Source: Candidatus Dechloromonas phosphorivorans
GTDB taxonomy: Bacteria; Pseudomonadota; Gammaproteobacteria; Burkholderiales; Rhodocyclaceae
DNA length: 61,808 bases
NCBI GenBank assembly: GCA_016709495.1
Contig: JADJMS010000032.1
Location: 1-61,808 of the forward strand
Direction: 5' to 3'
Below are positions 1 through 10,199 of this stretch, piece by piece. A program made the position numbers and the translations under genes. Every line of letters starts with the position of its first letter. Positions within the stretch are counted from its first letter, which is position 1. A model generated the notes under the pieces. It saw only the letters and a program-made list of their open reading frames with translations. It made no database searches and was not told the DNA's origin.

Positions 1-1207
1 GCCGGAGGCCTGGGCCGTGAAATTATCCGGCGTCTGGACCAGCAGGCCGCAGCCGACGCGCTTGAATTCCAGCGTATTGAGCACGCGGGAGATCGGCACG
101 ACGAGAACGCGCAGGTTGGTCTTGCCGGCCAGCGCGGCCTTGGCTTCAGCGGTGAGGATGAGGCAATCAGCACTTCGACGAAGTGCTTGCGCTCGTCCAT
201 GGCGTTGACGACGTCGATACCGACTTCACCGTTGAAGGCGATGATGCCGCCGAAAAGCGGAAGTCGAATCGGTCTTGAAAGCCTTTTCGTATGCGCAAGC
301 AGTGTGCCATCGATAGCCACGCCGCACGGGTTGGCGTCCGGGCTTGACGATGACGCAGGCCGGGGTATCGAAGGTCCTTGACGCATTCCCAGGCGGCGTC
401 GGAATCGGCGATGTTGTTGTAGGACAGTTCCTTGTCCCTGCAGCTGGCGTGTAGGCGGCAATGCTGCCGGCAACCTGGGTGGTGTCGCGGTAGAAAGCGG
501 CGCTCTGGTGGAGTTTTCACCATAGCGCAGGATTTCGGTGCGGTCGAAGGCCAATTGCAGCTTGGCAGGAAGATCGCCGGAACCGGTGGCGGCTTCCGGC
601 CGGCTTGGCGCGGCACCTTCATCGAGCCGGTCAGCCAATTGGCGATCATGCTGTCGTAACGGGCGGTGTGGGTGAAGGCTTTCTTGGCGAGGCCGAAACG
701 GGTGGTGAGTTGCAGGGCGCCGCCATTGGCTTTCATTTCGGCGAGCAGCGGGGTAAGTCTTCCGGATCGGTGACGATGGCGACGCCGGCGTAGTTCTTGG
801 CCGAGGAACGAACCATGGCCGGACCACCGATGTCGATATTCTCGATCGCGTCTTCCAGCGTCACGCCAGCCTTGGCGATGGTGGCGGCGAACGGGTAGAG
901 GTTCACGCAGACGAAGTCGATGGTCGGGATGTCATGGTGTTCAATCGTTGCCAGATGTTCCGGCAGGTCGCGGCGGGCCAGGATGCCGCCATGCACCTTC
1001 GGGTGCAGGGTCTTGACGCGGCCGTCGAGCATTTCCGGGAAGCCGGTGTAGTCGCCGATTTCGGTCACGCTAAGGCCGGCATCGCGCAGCATCTTGGCGG
1101 TGCCGCCGGTGGACAGCAGCTTGACGCCCTGGGCGGCGAGGCCCTGCGCGAATTCGAGGACGCCGGTTTTGTCGGAAACGGAAATCAGTGCTTGCCTTGA
1201 TGGTCAG
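1..1207 (-). CDS. purH: Bifunctional AICAR formyltransferase / IMP cyclohydrolase (partial, frameshifted)
   Basis: PurH catalyses the last two steps of IMP synthesis in the cytoplasm. The minus strand encodes roughly the first 400 of about 525 residues; the rest lies beyond the left edge. The IMP cyclohydrolase part reads cleanly from about 1193 to 745 (LLSTGGTAKMLRDAG, DGRVKTLHPKVHGGILARR, CVNLYPF, NIDIGGPAMVRSSAKN). After that the protein hops between frames, yet family motifs remain (KELSYNNIADSDAAWECV, FKTDSTSAF). At the 5' end an extra G near 1195 separates the start from the body, and the expected first codon at 1205-1207 reads CTG rather than ATG. It follows fis by 7 bp, so dusB-fis-purH is probably one transcript. 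The many frame changes look like poor sequence rather than decay. Confidence 0.85.
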
Positions 1208-1214
1208 CGGCGAT

Positions 1215-1447
1215 TTACAGAAGTTGGTGTTCGGTGAGTTTTTTGCGTAGCGTGTTGCGGTTGATGCCAAGCATCTCCGCCGCCAGCGTCTGGTTGGTGC
1301 CCGCTTTGGCGAGCACCACTTCAACATCGGCTTTTCGACGCTTTTCAAAACCATGTCGCAGATCGCGCCCGGTTTTCCCCATCCAGATCGCGGAAATACT
1401 GCTCCAGTGCATTGAATAACGCACTGCCCCAAATCATGCTGGCTCAT
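1215..1447 (-). CDS. fis: Fis-family nucleoid-associated DNA-binding protein (frameshifted)
   Basis: Small Fis-type regulator of about 77 residues. The N-terminus (MSQHDLGQCVIQ) is in one frame, a middle piece (ICDMVLKSVEKPML) is also there, and the C-terminal helix-turn-helix (AKAGTNQTLAAEMLGINRN, TLRKKLTEHQLL) is in another, so at least two small indels split the gene. The HTH matches Fis and NtrC C-terminal domains. The ATG at 1445-1447 overlaps the dusB stop (ATGA), which supports both ends. The dusB-fis pair is conserved in proteobacteria. No sign of decay beyond the indels. Confidence 0.85.
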
Positions 1448-2455
1448 GCTGCCAACGCCTCCTCTTTGTCGTATTTAGATATTCGTTTTCTTCCGCCTGG
1501 CGGATGAAAAACTTGTTCACCGCCTGCATCTGTTGTTCGATACTGGGCAGAACGTTCATTTCCTTACGGAAGGCCGCCGAACCAACCAACCCCTTGGTAT
1601 ACCAGGAGATGTGTTTGCGGGCGATCTTGAACCCCGTTTCCGGGCCGTAGAAAGCATAAAGATCGATCAGGTGTGCCTTGAGGATCTCGTGAATTTCAGT
1701 GACCTGCGCCGGCGGCAAACGCTCGCCGGTCTTAGGAAGTGCTCGATTTCGCGGAAAAGCCAAGGACGGCCCTGGGCGGCGCGGCCGATCATGATGCCGT
1801 CAGCGCCGGTGACGTCGAGGACGTGCTTGGCTTTCTCTGGTGTCGTGATGTCGCCATTGGCGATGACCGGAATTCGATTAGGTCTTGACCATGGCGATGG
1901 TGTCGTACTCGGCCTCGCCGGTGTATTGCTGGCAGCGCGTCCGGCCGTGGATGGCGACGGCCCGCACACCCGCACTCTCGGCAATGCGCGCGATAGTAGG
2001 CGCGTTCTTGTTGGCCAGGTTCCAGCCGGTACGAAACTTCAGCGTGACCGGGGTGTTCGGCACCGCGCCGACCACCGCATCGAGTATCTTGCCGACCAGT
2101 TCTTCATCCTGCATCAGGGCCGAGCCGGCCATCACGTTGCAGATTTTCTTGGCCGGGCAGCCCATGTTGATGTCGATAATCTGCGCGCCGTTATCCACGT
2201 TGTCACGGGCGGCTTGCGCCATCATCGCCGGATCGGAGCCGGCGATCTGTACTGAAATCGGTGCTACTTCGCCTTCGTGATTGGCGCGGCGCAGGTCTTG
2301 GTGCTGCCGTAAAGCAGCGAGTTGGAGGTGACCATTTCCGAGACGGCCAGCCCGGCGCCCATTTTTTTGCACAACTGACGGAAAGGCCGATCTGTGACGC
2401 CAGCCATCGGGGCGACGAACAGATTGTTGCGGAGCTGAAAACCGGCAAATTCCAT
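1444..2455 (-). CDS. dusB: tRNA-dihydrouridine synthase B (frameshifted)
   Basis: FMN-dependent enzyme that reduces uridine in tRNA. It starts MEFAGFQLRNNLFVAPMAGV and continues with the Dus signatures QIAGSDPAMMAQAA, IIDINMGCPAKKICN (catalytic Cys), VTLKFRTGW, AIHGRTRCQQYTGEA, IPVIANGDI and GADGIMIGRAAQGRPW. The pieces lie in several frames with breaks near 2280, 1880, 1740 and 1478. Restoring the last gives an end of EEALAA with a TGA overlapping the fis ATG. Length is then about 337 residues, normal for DusB. First gene of the presumed dusB-fis-purH operon. Confidence 0.88.
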
Positions 2456-2523
2456 AGGGGTGCGGGGGGCGGGCTAATCGTGGGGAGCCGCGCATTTTAC
2501 CCGAGGCAGCGCCTAAAAAATAG

Positions 2524-3406
2524 TCAAATTGTAAAGCTTAGTGTTAACAAGATTGCGAAAGTCAGTTGCAAGCCGGCGGTGGCGGCCAGAATATTGTTGA
2601 ACACTGGGCCGGGTGCTTCTAAATGGAAGCGACGGATTAGTTTTAGCGCCAGTGGTAACGACAGCAAGGCAAGGCTGCCAGCCAGCCGAGGCTGCGAAGG
2701 GCAGCAGCAGGGTGTAGGGGGCGAGCATTTCTGCGGTGTAAATGTGGCGCGTCGCCGGGCGACCAAAATGAACGGCCAGTGTGTTTCTGCCGCTTTTCGC
2801 ATCCCCATCGAGGTCACGGTAATTGTTGACAGTGATGACAGCTGCGGCGTGGATACCGACCAGTGTGGCGGCGATCAGCGCCAGCGGCGATAGCGTTAAG
2901 GTTTGCAGGTAATAACTGCCACCAACCGCAACCAGACCGAAGAACAAAAAAACGAAGCATTCGCCGAGTGGACCGTAAGCAATCGGCTTTGGCCCGCTGG
3001 TATAGGCCCAGCCGGCGGCAAGTGAGGCGAGGCCGATAATGACGATAGGCCAGCCACCGTGGGCGACCAAAAAAATGCCGCAGAGGAAAGCGAGGGCAAA
3101 ACTCAGCCAGGCGCCGGCCTTGACCTTGCCCGGCGTCAGCCAGCCTTCGGCGGTGGCGCGTTTGGGGCCGAGGCGTTCCGGCGTATCGGTGCCGCGCAGG
3201 AAATCACCGACGTCGTTGAACAGGTTGGTGCCGATCTGGATGAAGGCGGCGCCGAGTGCGGCAGCGAGCAGCGGTAGCCAGAGCAGCGCACCGCTATCGT
3301 GCCAGGCGACGGCTGTGCCGACCAGCACCGGCGAGAGCGAGACCGAAAGTGTTTTGGGACGACAGGCGAGGAACCAGATTTGCAGTCGGTTCGGACTTAC
3401 GGCCAA
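2524..3406 (-). CDS. menA: UbiA-superfamily prenyltransferase, MenA-like (frameshifted)
   Basis: Polytopic membrane prenyltransferase. It has the MenA-type N-terminus (ACRPKTLSVSLSPVLVGTA), the first Asp-rich motif in NLFNDVGDFLRGTDTPERLG and the second in VNNYRDLDGDAKSGRNTLAV, with many hydrophobic segments. These resemble 1,4-dihydroxy-2-naphthoate polyprenyltransferase more than UbiA. A frame change near 2690 splits off the last 45 or so residues (LPLALKLIRRFHLEA onward). I favour the TTG at 3404-3406, which overlaps the ubiH stop and keeps the conserved N-terminus; an ATG at 3460 is possible but would add residues not typical of the family. No other men genes are in the window, so the substrate is inferred. 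Confidence 0.75.
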
Positions 3407-4542
3407 GCGCGGGCACCCCAGATCATGCGTTTGGCAACAAAGTGGCGGGCGGGCGGGCAAAGGTCGAGCGCCAATAGGCCGAGGCCGCGGGCCAGTTTGA
3501 GTGGGCCGAAATCGTTGGAGAAGGCGCGGACGATCTGGTCGGTGAAGAAGGCGCTGCCTTGGCGGTCGATTTTTCGGCTGGCGGCGTAGGTGGCCAGACT
3601 GCTACGGTCGACGCCGTTTTTGAGCAAAATTTCAGCTAGTTGCCAGGCGTCGCGGATGCCGAGATTAAAGCCCTGACCAGAGACCGGGTGCAGGGTTTGC
3701 GCCGTGTTGCCGATCCATACTTCCTTATCCTTGACCAAGGTGTCGCGCAGGCGAAGAAACAGCGGGAAGCGGCTGCGTATACCGGGCTTGGCGAAGGTCA
3801 TGCGCTGACCGAATTGTTGTTGCAGGGCGGCGGTAAAGGTTTCGTCATCCATGGTCATCACCGCGTCGGCCTTGGCCGGCGGCAACGTGAAGACGATGGA
3901 GTATTCGTCACCGAGCGGCAGCAGGGCGAGTGGGCCGTCGGGGGTGAAGCGTTCCCAGGCGCGCTTGTTGTGGCCGGGCGTCGGGGTGACTTCGCAGATG
4001 ACCGCATGCTGTTCGTAGTCGCTGACCTTGACGGCCGGGTCGTCGCCCGGCGTGCCTTCGGCGTGCACCAGTAGTTTGGTCTGGATCGTGCGTTGCTGGC
4101 CGGCGTGGCGCAGGGCGACGGTGACGTGATCGTCGCCCGGCGCGATGTCGAGGATTTCGGCCTCGGCCAGCACGGCGTCGGGCGCCAGATTGGCGGCCAG
4201 GGCGCCGGCCAGGTCGCGGTAGCGAACGACGTAGCCGAGGGCTGGGAAGTCGTATTCCTTGTGATCGATCAGCGTGCGGCCGAAACCATCTTTTTGCGAG
4301 ACATGGATGGTTTCAATCGGCGTTGTAGCGCGCGTCGGCCAGCTGTTGATCTGTTCGAGCAACTGGCGGGCGCCGTGTGACAGGGCGAGGGCGCGCGGGT
4401 CGCCTTGCTGGGCCTGCAGAGGCCGGCGATCCAGCAGCAGCGATTTCTGGCCACCGGCGGCCAGCGCCAGATGCAGCGTCATGCCGACCGGGCCGGCGCC
4501 GATGATCAGGATGTCGACGTGTTCCATGACAGGCTCAGTCAT
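3397..4542 (-). CDS. ubiH: UbiH/COQ6-family FAD-dependent ubiquinone hydroxylase
   Basis: Flavoprotein monooxygenase of the UbiH/UbiF/VisC family, 381 residues, expected to hydroxylate the aromatic ring in ubiquinone synthesis at the inner membrane. Seen: the N-terminal Rossmann FAD motif (ILIIGAGPVGMTLHLALAAG), the middle motif around residue 170 and the C-terminal FAD motif (GNTAQTLHPVSGQGFNLGIRD). The ATG at 4542 overlaps the pepP stop by 8 bp; a second ATG five codons in (MEHVDILIIG) would also give a good protein. Which ring carbon it acts on cannot be told from sequence. In E. coli pepP and ubiH are also neighbours. Confidence 0.88.
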   Translation of the reverse strand: MTEPVMEHVDILIIGAGPVGMTLHLALAAGGQKSLLLDRRPLQAQQGDPRALALSHGARQLLEQINSWPTRATTPIETIHVSQKDGFGRTLIDHKEYDFPALGYVVRYRDLAGALAANLAPDAVLAEAEILDIAPGDDHVTVALRHAGQQRTIQTKLLVHAEGTPGDDPAVKVSDYEQHAVICEVTPTPGHNKRAWERFTPDGPLALLPLGDEYSIVFTLPPAKADAVMTMDDETFTAALQQQFGQRMTFAKPGIRSRFPLFLRLRDTLVKDKEVWIGNTAQTLHPVSGQGFNLGIRDAWQLAEILLKNGVDRSSLATYAASRKIDRQGSAFFTDQIVRAFSNDFGPLKLARGLGLLALDLCPPARHFVAKRMIWGARAWP

Positions 4543-5833
4543 GGCGCATGACTTCCTCGATTTCGGCCACCGTCTTCGGCGCCGTGGTGAAAACGTCGCA
4601 ACCGCTTTCGGTGATGCGCACGTCGTCCTCGATGCGGATGCCGATGCCGGCCAGTGTGGGCGGAATGTCGGCGCCGGGGCGGATGTAGAGGCCAGGTTCG
4701 ACGGTCAGGGTCATGCCGGGCTGCAGCTTTGTCCATTCGTCGCCGACCTTGTATTCGCCGGCGTCGTGGACGTCGAGGCCGAGCCAGTGGCCGGTACGGT
4801 GCATGTAGAAACGCTTGTAGTCGCCCTTGTCGATCAGGTTGTCGAGGTCGCCGCTGAGCAGCTTGAGGTCGATCAGACCCCGGGTCAGCACGCGGACAGC
4901 AGCGTCGTGGCCTTCCATGAAGTGGCGGCCGGGGGCGGTGGCGGCAAAGGCAGCATCCTGTGCGGCGAGGACGATTTCGCAAACGTCTTTCTGTGCCGCA
5001 TTGAAGCGGCCATTGACCGGAAAAGTGCGGGTAATGTCGGCGGCGTAGCCTTCGACCTCGCAGCCGGCGTCGATCAGGACCAGCGTGTGGTCGTTGAGGA
5101 TTTTGTCGTTGGAAACGTAGTGCAGCACGCAGGCGTTGGCGCCGCCGGCGACGATGGGCGTGTAGGCGTGGGCGTCGGCGCCGCGCTTGCGGAATTCGTA
5201 GGTCAGCTCGGCTTCGAGTTCGTATTCGGCCATGCCGGGGCGGCAGGCGCGCATGGCGCGGGCGTGGCCGGCGCTGGCAATGTCGGCCGAGCGCTGCTGG
5301 ATGCCGGCTTCGGCAGCGTCCTTGACCAGACGCATGCTGTCGAGCTCGGCGCGCAGGTCGTGGATGGCGCGCGGCGCCCGTTTGCCGGCGCGGGTCTGGG
5401 CGCGGACTTCATTGAGCGCCTTGGCGATGCGGGCATCCCACTCGGCGTCGTGGCCGATGGCGTGCCACAACGTGTCGCGGTCGACGAGGAATTCGGCCAG
5501 TTTCTTGTCGAGTTGTTCGATCGGGTAGGCGGCGTCGAAGCCGAAGGCGACCTTGGCGGCTTTCGGGCCGTAGCGGTAGCCGTCCCAGATTTCCCGTTCT
5601 TCATGCTTCTCGCGGCAGAACAGGATGGATTTCGGTTTCTTGCCGCCGATCAGCACGACGACCGCTTCCGGTTCCGGGAAGCCGGTCAGGTACCAGAAGT
5701 AGCTGTCGAAGCGGTAGAGGTGATGCGCATCGCGGTTGCGGATGACTTCCGGCGCTGTCGGCACGATGGCGACGCCTTCACCGATGGTTTTCAACAGGCG
5801 CTTGCGGCGGGCGAGAAAGTGGGCGTGGCTCAT
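4535..5833 (-). CDS. pepP: Xaa-Pro aminopeptidase (aminopeptidase P)
   Basis: Cytoplasmic metallopeptidase of family M24B that removes an N-terminal residue before proline; 432 residues, normal for PepP. The N-terminal creatinase-like domain (RFDSYFWYLTGFPEPEAVVV) is followed by the pita-bread domain with metal ligands in LVLIDAGCEVEGYAADITRT (two Asp), MHRTGHWLGLDVHD (His), TVEPGLY (Glu) and GIRIEDDV (Glu). It is intact. It overlaps murU upstream by 4 bp and ubiH downstream by 8 bp, so it sits in a tightly packed operon. Confidence 0.93.
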   Translation of the reverse strand: MSHAHFLARRKRLLKTIGEGVAIVPTAPEVIRNRDAHHLYRFDSYFWYLTGFPEPEAVVVLIGGKKPKSILFCREKHEEREIWDGYRYGPKAAKVAFGFDAAYPIEQLDKKLAEFLVDRDTLWHAIGHDAEWDARIAKALNEVRAQTRAGKRAPRAIHDLRAELDSMRLVKDAAEAGIQQRSADIASAGHARAMRACRPGMAEYELEAELTYEFRKRGADAHAYTPIVAGGANACVLHYVSNDKILNDHTLVLIDAGCEVEGYAADITRTFPVNGRFNAAQKDVCEIVLAAQDAAFAATAPGRHFMEGHDAAVRVLTRGLIDLKLLSGDLDNLIDKGDYKRFYMHRTGHWLGLDVHDAGEYKVGDEWTKLQPGMTLTVEPGLYIRPGADIPPTLAGIGIRIEDDVRITESGCDVFTTAPKTVAEIEEVMRHD

Positions 5834-6527
5834 GCGGGTTTTAATTCCTGATCCAGTTCCGCAAGGCGTTGCGGCGTTCCTACATCGACCCAGCGGCCGG
5901 CAAAGCGTTCCCCGGTCAGCGTGCCGGCGGCGATGGCGGCGTCGAGCAGCGGGCGGAGTTTCATGATCGTGCCGGGCTGGACGCCGGCAAAGAAGGATGG
6001 CGAGAAAACGCCGATGCCGGCGTAGGTGAGCGTTTGCTCACCGTTGGCATAAACGACGCGCTCGCCGTCCAGGCTGAAGTCGCCGCCGGTGTGGTGGGCC
6101 GGGTTTTCGACCATGACCAAATGGGCAAGTGTTGCACCCCAAGAGTGCTTCCTGCGGGGCGCGGTCAACGTCAAAAAACGGCTGAAATTTATGTCGCAAT
6201 AAACATCGCCATTGACCACCAGAAAGGGCTCGTCGCCGAGCAGTGGCAGCGCAGTGGCGATGCCGCCGGCAGTTTCAGGGCACCCGGCGGTTCTGGTGAG
6301 TATTGAATCTGCACGCCCCAATGCGAACCGTCGCCCAGTGTTTGTTCGATAAGCGAACCGAGGTGGGCGTGGTTGATGATGATTTCCCGGAACCCAGCCG
6401 CCGCCAGCCGCTCCAGATGCCAGACAATCAGCGGCTTGCCACCCGCAACCAGCAAGGGTTTTGGCGTGTGGTCGGTGAGTGGTCGCATGCGTTCGCCACG
6501 CCCGGCGGCCAGGATGAAGGCTTTCAT
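5830..6527 (-). CDS. murU: N-acetylmuramate-1-phosphate uridylyltransferase MurU-like (frameshifted)
   Basis: Nucleotidyltransferase that would make UDP-MurNAc from MurNAc-1-phosphate in the peptidoglycan salvage route. The signature MKAFILAAGRGERMRPLT is at the start, then PKPLLVAGGKPLIVWHLERL and, after a frame break near 6280, PFLVVNGDVYCDINF (metal-binding Asp) and RFAGRWVDVGTPQRLAEL. Restoring one G in the break gives PPGALETAGGIATALPLLG, an unbroken family sequence. It lies 7 bp downstream of amgK, its usual partner. Other sugar-1-phosphate nucleotidyltransferases look similar; the amgK neighbour makes MurU the best call. Confidence 0.82.
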
Positions 6528-6534
6528 GTTGAAC

Positions 6535-7558
6535 TTAGCGCCGGTAGCCAATCTGCTCGGTATTGCCTTCCAGCGTATCGAGCAGGTTGAGCAGGGGCTT
6601 GAGCTGGACGTAGCGGTGGGCCGTTTTGCGCGCGTAATTCATGAAGCGCGGCAGGTCTTCGCTGTATTTTTCCTTACCGTCGCGGTATTTGAGGCGGCAG
6701 AAGATGCCAAGCACTTTGAGATGGCGTTGCAGGCCCATCAGCTCGTAATCGCGCCAGAAATCACCGAAGTCGGCACGCACCGGCAGGCCGGCGGCGCGTG
6801 CTTTTTCCCAGTAGCGGACGACCCAGTCGATTTCCTGCTCTTCTTCCCAGGAAATGAAGGCGTCGCGGAACAGCGAGACGACGTCGTAGGTGATCGGGCC
6901 ATAGACGGCATCCTGGAAGTCGATGATGCCCGGCGTCAGGCGCGCTTCGCTTTCGACCAGCATCAGGTTGCGCGGCATGAAGTCGCGGTGGGTGAATACC
7001 TTCGGCTGTGCCAGGGCGCTGTTGATCAGGTATTTGAAGGTCCGGTCGAGCATCGATTTCTCGGTGTCGTTCAGCTGATAGCCGAGGTGGCGACCGATGA
7101 ACCATTCCGGGAAACAGATCAAGCTCGCGGCGCAGCAAGGTTGCATCGTAAGGCGGCAAGGTGCTGGCTTTGGACGACAATTGCCACTTGACCAGGACAT
7201 CGAGCACCGGACGCATCAACATGTCGGCCATCGATAAATCGGCATTCAGCGCATCAAGATAGCCGATGCGGCCAAGGTCGGTGAGGACGAGAAAGCCGTT
7301 CTCCAGATCCTGATCGAGAATGCGCGGCGCGGCCAAGTCTGCCTTGGCGAGCAGGCCGGCAACATGGATGAAGGGCTTGCAGTCTTCCTTCTCCGGCGGC
7401 GCGTCCATCAGGATACGCGTGCTGCCGTCCGGCCAGGTCAGGCGGAAATAGCGGCGGAAGCTGGCGTCGGCCGAGGCCGGGGTGATCTGGACGGATTGCT
7501 CGGGAAAGCGACTGGCAACCCAGTCGGTAACAAGTTGATCGCGCGGCATGGGTTCCAT
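6535..7558 (-). CDS. amgK: Anomeric MurNAc/GlcNAc sugar kinase AmgK-like (frameshifted)
   Basis: Aminoglycoside-phosphotransferase-fold kinase expected to phosphorylate MurNAc and GlcNAc at C1, feeding MurU. Visible: ASADASFRRYFRLTWPDG (nucleotide-binding lobe), the catalytic loop VFTHRDFMPRNLML and the metal motif PGIIDFQDAVYGPITYDVVS. A frame change near 7113 separates the lobes; removing one C from the CCC there gives DLFPEWFIGRHLGYQ and a protein of about 340 residues. First gene of the amgK-murU-pepP-ubiH-menA run, divergent from lptD across a 90 bp gap. Pseudomonas uses the same pair to bypass de novo UDP-MurNAc synthesis. Confidence 0.82.
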
Positions 7559-7648
7559 AAGCGGCTAGGGTTCGCTTCGTTGTAAAATGGCGCGATTTTA
7601 ACACTCGGGTACCGGTGATTTCGGCCTGCCCCTCGACTAAGCCTATCA
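7559..7648. promoter_or_regulatory. Divergent promoter region between amgK and lptD
   Basis: A 90 bp gap between two divergent operons must hold both promoters. It is AT-richer than the flanking genes around 7580-7605. I could not assign -35 and -10 boxes with confidence. Confidence 0.4.
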
Positions 7649-10199
7649 ATGACCGGTTTCGCCCGCCGCCCGCTTGCCCTGTTTGTTTGCTGCCTTTTTG
7701 CGAGTGCGCAGGTGAGCCATGCGGCAGAGAATATCGAGCGTGCATTACTGTTGTCGACCGACCATCCAGAAAAAAAAGAGCCGGTTGCGCCGTCGACCGC
7801 AGGCATTGACCTCCTCGCGCTGAATGAAATCCCGCTTAAATTGCGCACTGAGCGCAAGTTCAATGTGCTGGGCAAAAAGAAAGTTACCCCGATAGTTTCT
7901 GTCGGTATCAGCAACCCGGTCGAACTGAAGAAAGACGATAAATACCCGATGTTTGTCGTCGCCGACAACATCGAAGGTCGTACCGATGAAGAGACGGTTG
8001 CCACTGGCGAGGTCGAATTGCGTAAATCCGGTACCCTGATGTACGGCGACAAGATGACTTACTGGCCGCTTGAGGATGAAGTCGAGGCGGTCGGGAAGGT
8101 GAGAATGCTGCAGGAAGGCATGGAAGTTGACGCGCCTTATTTGCGCATCAAGCTCGCCGAGCAAATCGGCCACGCGGATCAGGTCGACTATCACATGCTG
8201 AAAGAGGTCAGGAGCCGGTTCTATCAGGCAATTCCGGTTGTTGCGGTAGCTGCTACGTCGAATGCAGCCACTTCTGGCGCTCCGATGATGTCCAATGTGC
8301 CGAATAGTTACGGGTTGCCGACCGTTGGCCCGGCGCGCCGTCCGACAGAAGGCAGTGGTCATGCCGAGCGTGCTGATTTTGAAGGGGAAAATCAGATACG
8401 TCTGACTAATGCCACTTACTCAACCTGCAAACCAGGTGAGGTTGACTGGTATCTAAAAGGGTCAAAAATCCATCTTGACTACGATGAGGATGTTGGCGAA
8501 GCAACGCATGCCTCGGTGTGGTTCAAGGATGTGCCGATTTTCTATTCGCCATTGGCCAGCTTTTCGCTTAACCACGAGCGGAAGTCTGGCTTCATGCATC
8601 CATTTTTCTCGACGTCGACAAAAAATGGATTTGATTTCACGATTCCCTTTTACTGGAATATCGCGCCGAATTACGATGCGATGCTATACACGCGGCACAT
8701 GAATGATCGCGGCTTTCAGTTTGGCACCGAGGCGCAGTACAAGGGTTACAACTATCTGGGTGCCAGCAAGCTTGAATTTATGCCCAATGACGAGCTATTG
8801 AATCGTCAGCGTTACGCCTATAACTTCCAGCACCAGCACAATCTTGGCCGTGGCGTATCGGCGGTCGTCAACTGGCAGGGCGTTTCTGACGATAACTATT
8901 GGCAGGATATGTCTTCCCGCTTGTTGCAAACTTCTGCCGTTCAGTTACCCCAGCAGCTCGCATTGAACTACACGCCATCGCCCTGGCTGCTGACCAATAT
9001 GCAGGTCTTGCGTTATCAGACCTTGCAAACCGATGTGGCCAACCCGGTGGCACGCCCCTATTTTCTTGAGCCACAATTGAATGTGGTGGGTTATCGCCCC
9101 AATGTGCTCAAGACTGATCTGAGCATGATTGGTCAGTACACCCGGTTTGTGAATCCGGAAAAAGTTCAGGGTGATCGTGCCGTTTTCTACCCGCAAGTTT
9201 CCTTGCCGATTGTGCATCCAGCGTTCCAGATCACACCGAAGGTTGGCCTGCACATGACGAAGTACGCGCTGGATAATCAGGTTTCAGGCCAGCCCGACAG
9301 TCTCAGTCGCACTTTGCCGGTGCTTTCGCTGGATTCAACGGTTATTTTCGAGCGTGAAAGTAAATTTCTGGATCTTGATTACATCCAGACCTTGGAGCCT
9401 CGACTTTATTACGTCAAAATTCCTTATAAAGATCAAAGCAAAATACCGGTTTTCGATTCCGGCCTGACTGACTTTAACTTTGCCCAGATTTTTGCCGAGA
9501 ACCGCTATAGCGGCTTTGACCGCCTCAATGACGCCAATCAGCTAACTGCCGGTGTGACTTCGCGTTTTCTTGATGCCAACACGGGTGTCGAGCGTTTCAA
9601 GGCGATGATCGGGCAGCGCTATTATTTCTCCCGCAAAAGTGACATTGCCCGGCGAAACGGCGCGCAATGAAAGTTTTTCCAATCTGGTCGCGGCTTTTAC
9701 CGGCCTTGTTCTGCCCAAGACTTATACCGACACAGCACTTGAATATGACTACAAACGTGGCCAGTTTGATCCACTCTCCATTGGTGCGCGATCCCAGCCT
9801 GATTTTGGCAAAGTATTAAGCGCCAGCTACCGCTATACCCGCGACCCATTAACCTTATTGCCGAAGATCGATCAGGTTGATTTCGCCGGTCAGTGGCCGA
9901 TTTCTTCGCGCTGGTTTGCGGTGGGGCGTTTCAATTATTCATTGGAGCCTCGCCAGCCGCTTGAAACCATTGCCGGGCTGGAATACAACGCAGGTTGCTG
10001 GGCGGTACGGGCAGTTGCTCAACGTGTTCAGGCGGTTTCAACCACCACCACACCAAATACCACCGTATTCTTCCAGTTCGAACTCAATGATCTTGGCAGC
10101 GTCGGTTCCAACCCGATCAGCCTGCTTCGGCGTACCATCCCCGGCTTCGGGAAAATCAACGAATTGCCCAGTTCGGGCGGCCTGCTAAATACTCAATGA
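7649..10199 (+). CDS. lptD: LPS-assembly protein LptD (one frameshift)
   Basis: Outer-membrane beta-barrel that inserts lipopolysaccharide into the outer leaflet. Residues 1-25 form a signal peptide ending in SHAAE, followed by the periplasmic OstA-type domain (MFVVADNIEGRTDEETVATG, YGDKMTYWPLEDEVEA) and the LptD barrel (DVPIFYSPLASFSLNHERKS). The C-terminus (TIAGLEYNAGCWAVR) carries a conserved Cys. The frame breaks at the AAAA run 9635-9638; removing one A gives RKVTLPGETARN and about 849 residues, a usual length. The stop overlaps the surA start, as in the conserved lptD-surA-pdxA-rsmA operon. Confidence 0.93.

Noticed and set aside
4274..5851. Long plus-strand open frame of 525 codons
   Set aside because: Lies wholly antisense to intact ubiH and pepP, has Val/Gly/Ala-biased shadow composition typical of GC-rich DNA and no domain.
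9635..9638. Programmed frameshifting in lptD or ttrA
   Set aside because: Breaks occur in many unrelated genes at different short runs, without slippery heptamers and stem-loops, and family members are encoded in one frame.
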